A stretch of DNA of 64,000 bases, taken from contig CM041083.1 of NCBI GenBank assembly GCA_023079485.1, positions 104,423,054 through 104,487,053 on the forward strand, in the 5' to 3' direction. This document shows positions 34,004-46,926 of the stretch, in pieces. This DNA is from Archilochus colubris. Lineage: Eukaryota > Chordata > Aves > Apodiformes > Trochilidae. Every line of letters starts with the position of its first letter. Within the stretch, counting starts at the first letter, position 1. The notes beneath the pieces were generated by a model that had not been told where the DNA came from, searched no databases, and worked only from the letters and a program-made list of their open reading frames with translations. Both the position numbers and the translations under genes were made by a program.

Positions 34004-36009
34004 AGTAATTGTTGCTACTGCAATTTTTCCAGTCATGGGAACAAGATTGCTGTTAATCACAGAAATAATGAAAATTATAAGCATATGTAATTTAACTACA
34101 GGATATTTTTCTAGTCTTTTAAGACTGATATCTTCTCCATCTTACATGAGCCCAGAATACAAGATGTTGCAAAGAAACATCATCAGTTTAGCAGAGAAGT
34201 CAAATTTTAATGGGAATTTCATTATATTTACAAGAAGGATTTAGGCTATATGAGGCAGTGGCTGCAGCTGTCTTTCTCCTTGTGCAGGTTATTTCTAGCC
34301 TGCAGTGAATTCTTGTGTATAAAACCTAGACAACTTTAAAAGCCTTTAAAGAGATTTTCTCCTGAAGGTTGTGGAAAAGGCCACACTATAAGAATTTAAA
34401 ACGTAAAGATGACTTTGAATTTTTAGGTTAACATTTTAGCAGATGTGTTGTGTGTGTTACTCACTGTCTTCTAACATAAACTTAATCTCTCAAAATAAAA
34501 CAGTAAAACCATAAAAGAAATCACATCAAACTAAATTTGACCAAATCAATTTTCTTTCTCCTGCTAGGACTATGAAGCCAGACAATAATATAATTTGAAA
34601 ACGATGACTGGGAAATGAGTATGTTTCTGTTGCTGCAGAACAAAATCTATTTTGTATTTAAAAACTTATTTTCATCAAAATGATGGTATCAAAATTTATC
34701 TGACATCTAAAAGTGGGTTATCTTTGAATACTCAAGGAAGAGCTTATGGATGACTTGGGCATCCATAAGTTCTCTCCCATCCATTCTATGAGAAGAAGAA
34801 ATAAAATACTGTCTAAAAAGCACCTTCTGTGTATTCAAAGGAACTATGAAAAAAACCACCCCAATATTATACGGAGAAATCAAAGAATGTATTGTTAAAA
34901 GTGCATGAAAAGCATGCTTCTGAAATTAAATAAGCAACAAAACACGGTTCATCCACAAATGGCATAATACATCCCAGGTTCTTTTAAGAGTTGTTCAATA
35001 TGCATGTATTACTATGTTCTGAGTAAATCTCTCTTCAGACCTGTCCAAGCCTGTGAAGTTTTGAAATGCATCTGTAAGAATGAACTGAGGAGAAAACTCT
35101 GCTCAAAAAGAGCAACACTTATTCCCTTAAATTTTTGAAAAAATTCTTTCTCATTCTTTTTCATTGTTCATTTTTTCTAATATAATGTTACTTTGATTTT
35201 AATCTTCCATAGCAGCTTGCAAATGAAATGAAGTAATTATAGACTTAAAGTGAGTGTCTAATAATAGGGTAAATTTGAAAGGTTTGAAAAGGTACTGTTT
35301 TACATAGAGATTTCAATTGAGATTGAGAACCTAAGAAGTGAATAGTAATTGAAAGACTGCTTAGATATCAAGAGCTACAAATAAGAAGAATTTCATATAC
35401 TATCACTGCTAATTCAGAGACAGAATAATCATTTGCTATATTGCCTTGGAAGGTGCAAAGATGTAATGCTTAGGAAAAGCAACTTAAAAAGAAAAACAAC
35501 AAACCAACCAAAACAAACAAAAATACCAAACTCTGTGAACAATAAAAAATATAATAAGCTTCCACTTTGAGGAGAACTAGTTTATTTGTGGCAATAGACT
35601 GGTGGGTTTTTTTGTCACCTGCAGCAATTAAGTCAGCCTCAGAGGTCATTCTGTGAAGAGCTACAAAGCAGCATATTTGCAGATGGAGAGTTAGCCTCCC
35701 TCAGAGGAGTAGACAGAAAAGACATTAAACTTAAGAATTATTTGATTGAGTCTGTCTTTGCTGGATGACATCTTACAGGAGTGTCCTCTGTACATGTACA
35801 TGTTTACAAAATGTGAAAAACATTGAAGGAAGTATGGAAGAAAATTAACACCAGCAGTAGGAAGCAGGAACGAATTGAAATAAACAAGTATTTTAATGCA
35901 GAATTATCCTGTTTTCGTAGTCTGAAAGAGGTTGGAAATTTGGAAGAAGAGAATTTATTTTTGGACCTGGTAAAGGTCTTCTCTTGATCTGTGCTTACGT
36001 TAATAATGG
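34004..36009. other. Unique AT-rich DNA, no gene seen
   Basis: No gene recognised. There is a short inverted repeat at 34738-34773 (CTTATGGATG / CATCCATAAG, 7-bp loop) and an A-rich stretch at 35485-35530. Confidence 0.5.
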
Positions 36010-36515
36010 CTCAGGAGACTGCTGGTTATCCTTGCTGCCAGGGCAGGCTGATGGCTCGTGCTCAGCTTCCTGCTCACCAGATACCCAGGATCTTTTTCTA
36101 CCAAACAGCTTCCCAGACAGTCAGTTCACAGACTATAGGGCTGGCAAGGTTTCCCTCTTCCAGTTGTAGAAATATGCATGTCCTATTGCATTTCATGAGG
36201 TTCCTGTCACTCGTTTGCTACAGCTGTCTAGATCCCTCTGGATAGCATCCCTGACTTCAGTCAAAACAAATTGTCCTCTAAATTTGGTATTTTATAAGTT
36301 TGGTGAGCTTGTGCTCCATTATCTGAAGATGTTAGGCAGGACAAGTCCCAGGACAGACCTTAAGTACTGTACTTATTAGTCTTCTCTGGGTAGAGTATTC
36401 CCCATTAGTGACTGCTTTGGCCACATTACAACTCATCTAGCTGTTAATCCATCCAGATCATAACATCTCATAAAGGATAGAGGAGCACTTTGGGAGATGG
36501 TGTCTTTAGAAGCAA
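36010..36515 (-). mobile_element. CR1 LINE fragment, reverse-transcriptase region
   Basis: Reverse complement of CR1 ORF2 over about 500 bp: CTTGCTGCCAGGGCAGGCTG, CACCAGATACCCAGGATC, GCATTTCATGAGGTTCCTGT, GCTGTCTAGATCCCTCTGG, GACAAGTCCCAGGACAGAC, then CATCCAGATCATAACATC. These follow the standard order of avian CR1 minus-strand copies (CCCAGGTCTTTTTC...TTTCATGAGGTTCCT...GTCCAGGTCCCTCTGGATGG). Many indels; both ends are truncated. Confidence 0.88.
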
Positions 36516-39500
36516 TAAAAAGTGAAAACAATAGCCCCTTAGGGGAGAACGCATGCATGGACATCCAACACCATGTAGAAGGCTGAGGTCAAGGTAGAAT
36601 CAATGTATGTAAATGCCAGGGTGCCAGATGGGACTGAACACCTTTGCTCAGCACAATTACTGTTCCTTTGTATCAGTGGGAAGTAGGTGTCTTCAAAAGG
36701 GGCTAGTAAATTCTCTAACTGCGTGTTATGGAGCAGCACTGTGTTTTTACCAGCAATGTTAAACATCTCTTTTATGTACCAGGTGTCACTGCTGGGGCAG
36801 AATCTCTGCCTTGGTGTACCAAAGGTGTGGACCGTTTCTCTTTTTGTGCTGAGTTCCTTGTTACAAGCAAGACCACATGCCTTACCCCATTACATTAATT
36901 AGCCTGAGTGGGTTCTTGCCACTTAAAGTGTGGGGATCAAGGTGGTTCTGTGGCCTTGGCATGCTTGTGTCATGCCTCTCCTGAAGGTGTACCTGATGAC
37001 ACAATGGTGCAGATTTCTTTTCCTGTTTGTTTGGGAGGGTGATGTATTGTGAATGAGCATTTCTGTGACATGCTCCTTTGTATACTGGATGCAGTTGTTT
37101 ATTCTAGGGACCCAGAAGTGCATGGTGTCTGCATAAAAGATGCCAACATTTGCCATGGAGATGGATGTTAGTGTGACATCTGTTAGCATGCACAAGCCTG
37201 ATTAGCCTGCAAGTAAGAATAGTATCAGGCCATTTGTATTGTTCCTGTTTTTGCAAGTGATGTTTGTGTGCATGCAGTATCTGTAAAAGTGTAGTTCTCC
37301 TATCTTTATACATCTGGTTTTATATCTGTTAGTGGCTGGATATGTCTGTGCCTACCTTTCAGAAAGGAAAACAGCCCTAGTAGGCTTGGAGAGGAGAGAT
37401 ACCCTTGAGTCCCAAATTCTTACAGATTCATTAACACTTTAAGATGCTGTAAGCATTCCTGAGGTGATAGGTGTAAGGAGGGGACTCATCCTTTTGCAAA
37501 TATGCTCATTTGTGACTGAACAGTATAAAAGTTGTTTAAAAGAACATACTCAGTAACTTTAGAAAATTACAGTGTACCACATGAAACCATCAAATTGTGT
37601 TGTCCATAGAGTATACCAGATACCTAAGAGAAATAACTTAGAGCTGAACTCTTGACAAAATGTTCCTTGGGCATGTCCCAAAATGTAAAATATCTCTGAA
37701 CATTTTAAAAAAATAAAACCAAAACAAGCAAAAAGAAAAAAACAACAACAAGAACAACAAAAACTTATAAAGTCTCATAAATCTTTCAGGTTATAGTAGC
37801 AGATTAATATACTTTTGTTTAAATGTAAATAAAAGTGGTTTTATCAATGACAGTAAAATCTTTGGAAAGGTTCTCCAAAAGTATACTAAACCAATACCCT
37901 CAGTAGGTCTCTTCTAGTTTGTTTACAGGATAATTCTCTGAAGAATAAAAACCCAAAGAGGTGGAACTAATGGACAATAACACAGATGGATGACTGCAGA
38001 GAACTTTCTTAATAACAATGGCTAATGAACTGGAAAAAATAAAGAAACAAAATAGCTTAACAGCTTAGTACCATCAGGGACTCCTACTGATGGAGATGTT
38101 CCAGGTTGGGTAGCTAAGATAATTGTTAATATCCATTAAATACAACCCTTTACTTTTTAAGTCTTCCGTAGGTGGCATAGAAGAACAAGTTATTCTTTCT
38201 TATCCCATGGGTAACACGGAGGAGTAAAATTCGTTGAAGTTTACATTTCTAGATACCTCTTAAGTATCTATTTTTTTCCAAAAATCCTAATGAGAAGAAC
38301 TAAACTCCATGAAGCTCATTTAAAAGATATTTTTTTTCTTGAAAGTTTGTTTCCCCAGGAAATTGAGTATGCCTCACAAATAGTTCAGACTTCCCAATCT
38401 TAATGCAGAATGCAGGATAAATCGTCCGTGAATAAAGGTAAAGAATTAGTCTTTAAAAACTACCCATTCCTGTAGTTGTCTCTCCCTTAGCATACTGGAT
38501 CCATTTGATTTAGCCCTCAGTAAATACAATAATGCAATGAAGGGTTGTGTTAAGCATTAACATTACTTGGATTGGCAGAGTCCTACATGCTCTTTCTCTA
38601 CATTTCTTTTTCTCTCAAGTCATGAAATCAGGACTGTTTGTGACCACAGAAGCTCCTCTTATGGAGCAATGGGAGAGGAGAGAACAGAAGTAGTTTCAAG
38701 ATCAGCTCCCTGCACTTGTGAGCAATGATGGCATAAAATTAAAATATAAACAGAAAATAAACCATACCAAGATCAAGTGAAATTGTTGTTCTCCTTGAAT
38801 ACCACAGAGTCATTCTCTGTAAGCATATAACTTAAGACAGTAGGAAAGATGACCGAAATTCATTAAAGAAATGCTCTATCATTTAAGCAGGAAAAGTCCA
38901 GGACATCAGTAGTGGTTGAGTTCTCTGCAGACCTAAGAAATGAAGTAAATGACCAAATGATCCAAAGCAGGGAGCAATAAGCTACAGGAGATAAAAAAAC
39001 CAAACCACAATAAGATTTCCTACCTGTATTTGCTAATACAACAGCAAATTTATTCTGGACCACAAGAAAATGCACTAGGTAACAGATTTTTCTTTACCTG
39101 TAGGAGACACCACACATCCTGCCTTTCCTTGTGTATCACATATGAGTTACAATGTTAGTATTTTATCCTTTTCAATGTGTAAATATCTCATCATTGATTT
39201 AAGAGCTCAGAAATTAAACATTATAAATAAAATGGTGAGGAAATTGATAAAACGAGTGTTGGAGATATCTCAAACTTCAAGAGGCTGTCTTGTACAATTG
39301 GTATACTTGTCAGTGTACTTGCACTGACTCTGCTTTTTCTGAAATAACAGAAAAGTAAACAAAAGTAGAACAGAGGTAGCCAGTAAAAATAAAAAGCTAA
39401 TTAAAGGTTCCATGGGTTTAAAACGTAATATGTCTGAATTTTGACTTTTTTGGCAAGATCTGACTTGGAAATCTGTCTATTAAAATATTATCAGGATATT

Positions 39501-42500
39501 ACTCTGTCAGAGACAGAGAAGAATAAAAGATATGAGAGGGCAAAATTACGGCCTTACATTTTTTAGATAATTTAACACTTATAGTTCAGTTTTTCAGAAA
39601 AGTTTAAAAATATTTTATCATGCCAAAAAAATTATTGTACTGATATACTTTTCTTTAATGAATACTTAGAGATCTTGAAATCACTTTCTCCATACTCAAT
39701 GTGAGCAATATAATGTCTTATTTAAAAATATAAGATCATAAAATAAATCAGTCTGATATTCAGAGAATACACAGTTTATACACACATGCCTACGTACCTG
39801 TGCACAGGCACACAAAGTGTGCTGACCTTTCATTTCCATGTATTGTTTTCATTACAAGTATTCTCTTGTTCAGATAACACATGGAGTTATCTGTAAAATT
39901 ATTAATAGCTTGACATTTGCAAATGAGTAAATTTGAACATCCTTTTTGATACATACCCTGTGGCTAACACAAATTATACAGCTAAATCATAGAAAGGTTT
40001 ATTGAGCAATAGAAGGGAAATATGAAAAAGCACAGTTATGTTACCTGTAACTCACTCTTAGTGAGCCAGTTTCATGAATACCCAAACTACAGCTAACAGT
40101 AAAATCTGACCTTTTTTACTTCATTATAGACAATGATTCTTTTAATGCTTGACTAGGAGATTCAGATTTCCACACTTGGTTTTAGGGAAATATGGTTTCT
40201 CAGCAGGAAATTGAATCTTAGTATTCCATCCCAACAAATATCTAAGCAAATGTTAAGAACCTTTGCCAATGAGTTGAATTTGCCATTTATACCGGTGATC
40301 TGTGTTATTGCAACCTGTTTCTATCATGATAAGACTTTGTATCTTGTTGGAACCAAACACAAAATCAGTTATCTGCTTACAAACTGCACTAGGCAGTGCT
40401 TCCTAAGGGTTATAGAACACAACATGAGAGGGTTTGGAAAAGTTTTAATGAGTTGAAAGAAAATGAGTGTACCTTTATCCTTTCTTTAAAATGTTCATAA
40501 GATGTTCCTGTTGCTTTGTGGCTACAAAGCTTCCAAACAGACTTGGTGTAAATTCCTTTCTGTCATTGTTGCTGCTGTTAATGTATATTATTCTCAGGTA
40601 TGGCTAGTTATTACTTTGAAGCATTTCAGTAGAAAAACAAGGGACAAATTTCCATATCATACATTGTTTGCTGGTTACATGTATGTTGATCTTTACAGGT
40701 TTTATTATACACCCACTTCTGCCTCTTCATCCTGACAAATATTTTCTTTTGTGATGAACATAAGTACCATGAGTAACTGTAATATTGCAATAAAAAGGAG
40801 ACTTAATATAGAGGGAGACACAAAGGAGGGAACACAGCGTACCATATATGACAGGTAACCACACATATTTTTCTTAGAACAGCTTTCTCTGTAGGAATAA
40901 ATGTTCCAAGGAAATTTAACTTGGCATTTTCTATCACTCATTGTAAATGAAATTACATAGTAAATGAAATTAGTGTCATTTTTTTTCCAGGAAGAGTATG
41001 TTACCAACAAGACTTTTAACTATTTGACTGTTCAAAAAAGCATTGGTTGATGTATTATGTCGTACACAAAGGACTTTATTTGTTTATTTTTTCCTTTTAA
41101 AAATAGTATTAATTTGATCATGAGAATCCTATGAGTGGAAGAGAAGTTGTTCTCATCTGGTTAAAAATGAACCCATCAGGTCAGAAATAACTTCCAGATT
41201 ACACAGATTACACAAACAGGATGAAAAAAAAGAGAGAGCTTTTGCCTGTGGACTTAGTTAGCCATCCTAGTGGGAAGGCTTTATTATCCTGAATTTAAGA
41301 AGATTTCACTATTTATACATACAGAAGCAAACTGTAGGTCATGCCTACTGAGTGCAGGTAAAATCTTTGTACCGTTCTGTCATTCATTCTGTATAATCCC
41401 CCTTTTTGGTATTGACAAGTTTACAGTACTTTGAACTTTTGGTTTTTAAACACTTTAAAATATATTTTCAAGAGACTTGTTTCACTCATGCAATATGTAC
41501 AGAAATTTAGATCTCTTCCATGGTGTTAAATGTTGGCCTTTTTTTCTGTCTTGATTTTTTCTATATTGAACTCCATTGGGTACCACAGGGTTTTAACCCT
41601 TCTCCACTAGATAGAAGTGTGAATTAGTACATAAAAGTTGTACCTGGAGAAATATTTGTACCTGCTTTAATCGCTTATCAATTTGCTTTTTGGTAGTTTA
41701 AATACTTTGTGCTTTTTAAGGTGCTTACTGTAAAGCATTATCTGTGGTCTTTTAAAAAAGTGGATGCTAATTTCCAACAATCTCTACAAAACCAGACATA
41801 GTAGTTTATCAACAGTATTCATAACTACCTGGACAAAACATTTCCTACATCTTCCATCTGTAAACTGAAGAACTGTGTTAGCTCTCTTGTTAAAGTATGT
41901 TGTACAAGTTCATGATGAAATGTTTATGAACCAGCATCTCTAGGCTGCATTTAGAGTATGGGTATTTGGGGGATCCTTAGTCATCTCAAATCATCATACC
42001 TACCCCTTGTTTCTAGGTGCTAAATTGTATGGTAAATTGTATGCTGTATTTAAATAAAAACAGTTCCCAACATGGTGCAGATTTATCTGTAAAGTGTCCT
42101 GTCCTTGTAATGGCAGGCAATACAGAAATTATATCAAGACAAAGTATTTGTAATTACCTAAATAAAATTGCATAACAAAATTTCTGGTTTTAGGCTATAC
42201 TACTAATAAAATTAATAAAATACAATATATCAATATATAATGGAAGGAAATGCAATTAATTATGAAGGATTATGTTTTCAACCTTGTCCACTCTTTTAGC
42301 TAACATAAGTCTCAAGTATTTTAGGGCTTCAGAATCATAAGCAATGTCTCCTCCATATAGATATAAACTTCTCCTCTAGCACTATGAACTCCTATGATGC
42401 TGTACAATAGCATACTGTAGCATTTAATATATCCCACTCTTCATTCTCTCTCCTCTGATATACAGCTTAGTGTAAGATAAGATTTACATGTGGGATCAAA

Positions 42501-43210
42501 CAGATTTTTATACAAATCAAAATGTATTATCTTTGCTGATGACTACTTTAGCTCTGCCTTTCCAAAACTAGTAAATTCCAAAGTTAATGGGAGTAGAACT
42601 GCTTTTGAAAGCAACTATATATGTTAGAATATATACTATTGCATTTAGTAGGTGACTTTTTTCTACAAAAGATATTTCTATGTGCTTCATATCACCTGTC
42701 TTTTGTTTATTACAATAATTAAAATTTTACGTATGTCTTTAGAAGTTACTCAAATATGTGATTTATATCCAAATCCTATAGATCAGACAACTTTCAAGCA
42801 GAAGGTAAGCTTTCCCCTTTCCACATCAGTTTTTAAGATCTATCTCTGGACAATGTTGTTAATTTAATTGTGCTTTGGGTATTTTAGGGATTTTAATCTA
42901 GAACTGGTTCACACACAAATACTTGTGAATTTACATTCTGAAGAGGGATTAGTAAGGCTCAGTGGTTGAAACCTATTTTTTATGTAACATTAGTTTTCAG
43001 GCCAATCAGTCCCTGGTTTGTGTCTTCAGAGAGCTATTTGGATGCTAATGTTGAGGCAGAGAACAGCAGAGGAAATAAATCAAGGGTCAGTTGATCTGTC
43101 CTTTTGGTGGGAAAATAGAAATCATTGGCAAAATTTATGAATTTTTCTTGAAGTGGGATTAGGATATTTTTATAGGTTGTGATTATGTCCTCCAGAGTTA
43201 CATGTAGCAT
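36516..43210. other. Unique DNA, no gene seen
   Basis: About 6.7 kb. The first 800 bp (36540-37340) is less AT-rich and holds several open frames on the minus strand (69-90 codons) with no recognisable domain. The rest is AT-rich, with an A-rich (CAA)-like stretch at 37705-37770. An exon-like interval at 42743-42804 is discussed as a finding. Confidence 0.5.
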
Positions 43211-43900
43211 TGTGGTGGGTTGGTGTTGGCCAGCTCCCAGGTGCCCACCCAACTGTTCTCTCACTCCCCCTTCTCAACAGGAGTGATCAGATGAGGAAAT
43301 AAGATGGGAAAGCTTGTGAGCTGAGATGAAGGCAGTAAGATCACTTACCAGTTACTGTCACGGGCAAAACTTACTTGACCTGGGGAAAGGTAATTCTATG
43401 TGTTGCTGATTAAAAATAGAATAGTATGGTGAGAAAGTGGGAGAAAATTAAAAACACTTTCCTCTCATGTTCCCTTCTCAGACTCAGTTTCACTGCTTCA
43501 TTCCCAACACTTCTACATCCTCTGCATTAAGCAGTGTAGGAGAAGATGAGGAATGGGCACTGTGGTCGGTCCATGACATGTCTTCTCTACTGCTCCTTTC
43601 TCCTCACGTTTCCTCTACTCCAGAATGGGTCCTTCCCCTAAGATGTGGTCCTTCAGGTTAAATCTGCTCCAGCGTGGTGTCTCCAGGGGCTGCAGCTTCC
43701 TTCAAAGCCAAAATATCTAACTCTTTTGGTGTGGGATCCTCCAGGGGCTTCAGTGTGGGTACCTTCTCCTGTGTATTATCTCCAAGGGCAGTAGACACAT
43801 TTCTACTTGGGTGCCTTCTCTCACCTTGGTGTTCATAGAGCTGTTTCTCACACTTCTTTCTCACTCCTCACTGCCTGTGCAGCATTATACACTTTCACAT
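43211..43900 (-). mobile_element. Partial ERV LTR (TGTGGTGGGTTG type)
   Basis: Starts TGTGGTGGGTTGGTGTTGG and continues with CCAGGTGCCCACCCAACTG, TCACTCCCCCTTCTCAACAG, AAATAAGATGGGAAAGC, AGATCACTTACCAGTTACTG, TCACGGGCAAAAC, then a long block of imperfect CTCCAGYGTGG...TCCAGGGGCTGCAG units (43617-43790) and CACCTTGGTGTTCATAGAG. This is the layout of a common avian ERVL-type LTR seen backwards; its transcriptional strand is minus. It fades at about 43900, before the expected far end, so the U3 start in minus terms is missing. The internal tandem units are typical of this LTR type. Confidence 0.82.
43617..43790. repeat. Degenerate tandem units inside the LTR
   Basis: Imperfect repeats built on CTCCAG.GTGG...TCC.GGGCT.CAG. 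They are part of the LTR family's own structure rather than a later satellite. Confidence 0.55.
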
Positions 43901-45019
43901 CATTGATTTGTGGGGCGTCTACTGTTTACATGAAAAAAAATGTTTGATTGACTACCTCAGTTTGCAAGATTTATCATAATTATGCAGGCCAATTTTTCTT
44001 CTGTATACTACAAGCAACTAACCAAGTCAAGAACTCTGCTTTGCCTAATTTGCTGCCTAGAGGATTTTCTGAAATCATGTTCTCAGAAGCAGTAACTTGT
44101 TTTTGTTATAAATCTTGAATCACATCTTTCTTATTATTTCTTTGGAAAATACACTGACCCTTTTGATAGTCTGTCCAGCTTTCATTCCCGAAATCTCCTC
44201 GCTCTGTACCTGGCACCCAGGTTCTTCTCTTACTTGTTACAGATTACTTTTTCTGACTAATCAAAATATTGTGGCAGGGCTTGGGGGGGCAGAAGCAGAC
44301 TTGCCCTGCCCTCATGGTCCTTTGACCACCCTGCCGAGGGCCCAGGAGCCCCATGTCAGCAGCCTGTACCAAAACTTGGTCCCAGTGGGATGTGGACCCA
44401 CACCAAGGACTTGTCTTGGGTCTCAGGCCCATTTCCTGGCACAACCCCTTCCCAGCTCATCCCTTTGATGCACCCAAGGCTGCAGACAGGCCTTGATGCC
44501 ACCCCTGGCTCTTCCTGCTATGCTTGGGCTGGAGGGTGACTGGGTCACCCTGACTTCCCTCCTGGGACTTCCCTCCTTCCCCAGCCCAACATGCTCCCTG
44601 ACAAGGTGAGTGTGAAGGGACTTCTTTCACTTGTTTGTAAATATAAATCCTCTTCTCTAGATCAAAAAACTCAAGAAATGTATTTGAATAATCAAAAACT
44701 GAACCCACTAACTCTGCTTCTTTAAAAGACAAACTTTAAAGGGCTGCAACCAATATGATTTTGTTTTGGACTGTTGCATGCCTGAGGCTTTAGTGATGTT
44801 TTTGATCTTCTGCTTAGCTGTTTTCCTTTGTAAATCATTTATCAGAAGTTATATTTTTGTACAGGAGAGTAACAAACTATGTCACTTTACTTACATAATG
44901 AATATTATAAAAAAAACATGGATAAAGACTATAAATCAAGAAACATTTATCTGACATTTATACTTTGCTATTTTAGAGCCTTATTTTAGTGTCATACCCA
45001 CTTACAGTTATTTAAACAT

Positions 45020-45110
45020 ATTAGATATATAGATAGATATATAATAGATGGATAAATAGATAATATAGTTAGATATATTAGACATAAAAATAGACATAAA
45101 TATATAAAAA
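45020..45110. repeat. Imperfect (GATA)n / AT-rich microsatellite
   Basis: Runs of ATAGATAGATATATAATAGA and similar units, much interrupted. Confidence 0.7.
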
Positions 45111-46827
45111 AACAAAACCCAAATCATACAGTTTATAGTCATCATTGGTACAAATATCCCTCTATAAAAGGGATATTTGAGCTACTGTCTTAAAATATTT
45201 GATTCACTGCTTTTATAATGGGTATTGCTTATGACATTGTTCTCTAAGAGAACATACAGGCAAAGACTACTACTACTACTACAAAAAAAATGCTGAAATA
45301 TTAAACCTTGTCCAGATTATAAAGTGGCAGTATTGGAATTATGGAAGTGTGTATGATTTAAACAATATCCCTTGTTCCTGCATTTTTCTGCCCACTAGAA
45401 TTATGGGTGGAGGAATGTCTTTGTGAACTTCATACAATTTTGACTTAAGACTAACAATCCTGTCCCTGAAGCTCCCCATGCTCATTACCTGCAGTATGAC
45501 TATGTCAGAGAGGACTTTGATGATGTGAAAGAACAACTGGAGGCGACCTGTTTTAACTCCCATTAAGTTTGACACAGATCATATAACCTCTTAACTGAGA
45601 GTTTGTGACAATGAATTACTTTTCTTCCCCCTGTTCTTTCACTCTTCACATTCTGCACGATGGATAAGAGCATTCAGCAACTCTAGCAGCCACATTTATG
45701 GCCTATAGGAAGTGTTCATTTCTGTTGCCTGGGTTCCAGACACAAAATTGTAACATGTATAACATACCTTTCGTTTTGTATGGAAGAAACCTAATAAATT
45801 ATACTTGCTAGAGAGTATGTAATATTTGTGCCCTGTCCGTGGGCACAGAAACTGCTCATACTGGCACATGATCAATCAATCAATCAAAGAAAGCATAGAA
45901 TACTTGTATTCCTATACACAATATTCAAGCAGACATTATTTTCACACTGTTCTCTAAAAAAACTAATAAGTTGTGTAGTCTTTGGGAGCAGATTTCTGAC
46001 CAACAAGAGTCCTTGTGGTACATTGACTTGAGGACCAGGACAGAAAAACTCTGCCTGGGACACCAGCAGCAACTGGCATCCTGCTGATGTGGCAATTATA
46101 ATGTGGAGCGGCTGAGCCTGTGAGGAGGAGGGGATGGGTCAGAGGACCCAAACAGAGCAGTCACAGCATTCCTCCTGTGGTGCTCAGTTTAAAATGGCTC
46201 CCAAGAGAATGCTCTAGTGGCTTCTCTTTCTGTTGTGCTAGCTCCCCAACATTGCACCATGACACAAACCTGCATTTTGAGCACCTCAGGAAGGAAGCTG
46301 TTTCATCACTGGGAAGAGTGATTAGCTGGCCACTTCTCTTAAAATTGGAGGAAGGTCAATTTAGTTTAGGTTGCTACAATTTGACCTTGTGGGGTAATAA
46401 GGGGTATGTTTTAATTTCTTTCATGCAATTAGATACTAAAATTTAACATCTTAATAGCTTAACCTCTATGTCTGTGTGTGTGTACATGAATAATTTAGTT
46501 TCCAAAATTTGTTTGGTCTTTAATTTAACTCCTGTACTGATTATGACAAATTGTTGTTTATTGATTAAGCTGTTAGAAAATAGTATGATCTAATTTTGTG
46601 AGTCATTACAATAGTGTTAATTAACCTTAATTTACTGCTATTTCCAAATCACATCAGACCCATAATTATGTGCCAAAGAACTACACTAAAACCCCTATGC
46701 CTAATCACCTTGGTCATAAACCATGGGTCAAGTCTCGGACTAAGAGTGGATTCAGCTCCACCCAGACTCCTCTCTTGAGAAGGAGTTTAGAAAGTGAGGG
46801 AGTTTGAACTTCATGTCTCAAAGAGAG

Positions 46828-46926
46828 GGTCTTCCTCATTATTTCCTCTGATTTGTGTGCAAATCACTCCAACCCCTATCCCTGTTTAAGTCATTTCCTC
46901 TGATCCCCATGCAAATCACTCCCATC
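46828..46926. repeat. Two-copy direct repeat with octamer-like motif
   Basis: TTCCTCTGAT...GCAAATCACTCC occurs twice, about 54 bp apart (around 46840-46873 and 46895-46923). The second copy contains ATGCAAAT, a perfect octamer motif; the first reads GTGCAAAT. The surrounding 46700-47060 has an LTR-like feel (an AACTTTGCCATTGAATTC block) but no ends could be defined. Confidence 0.5.
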
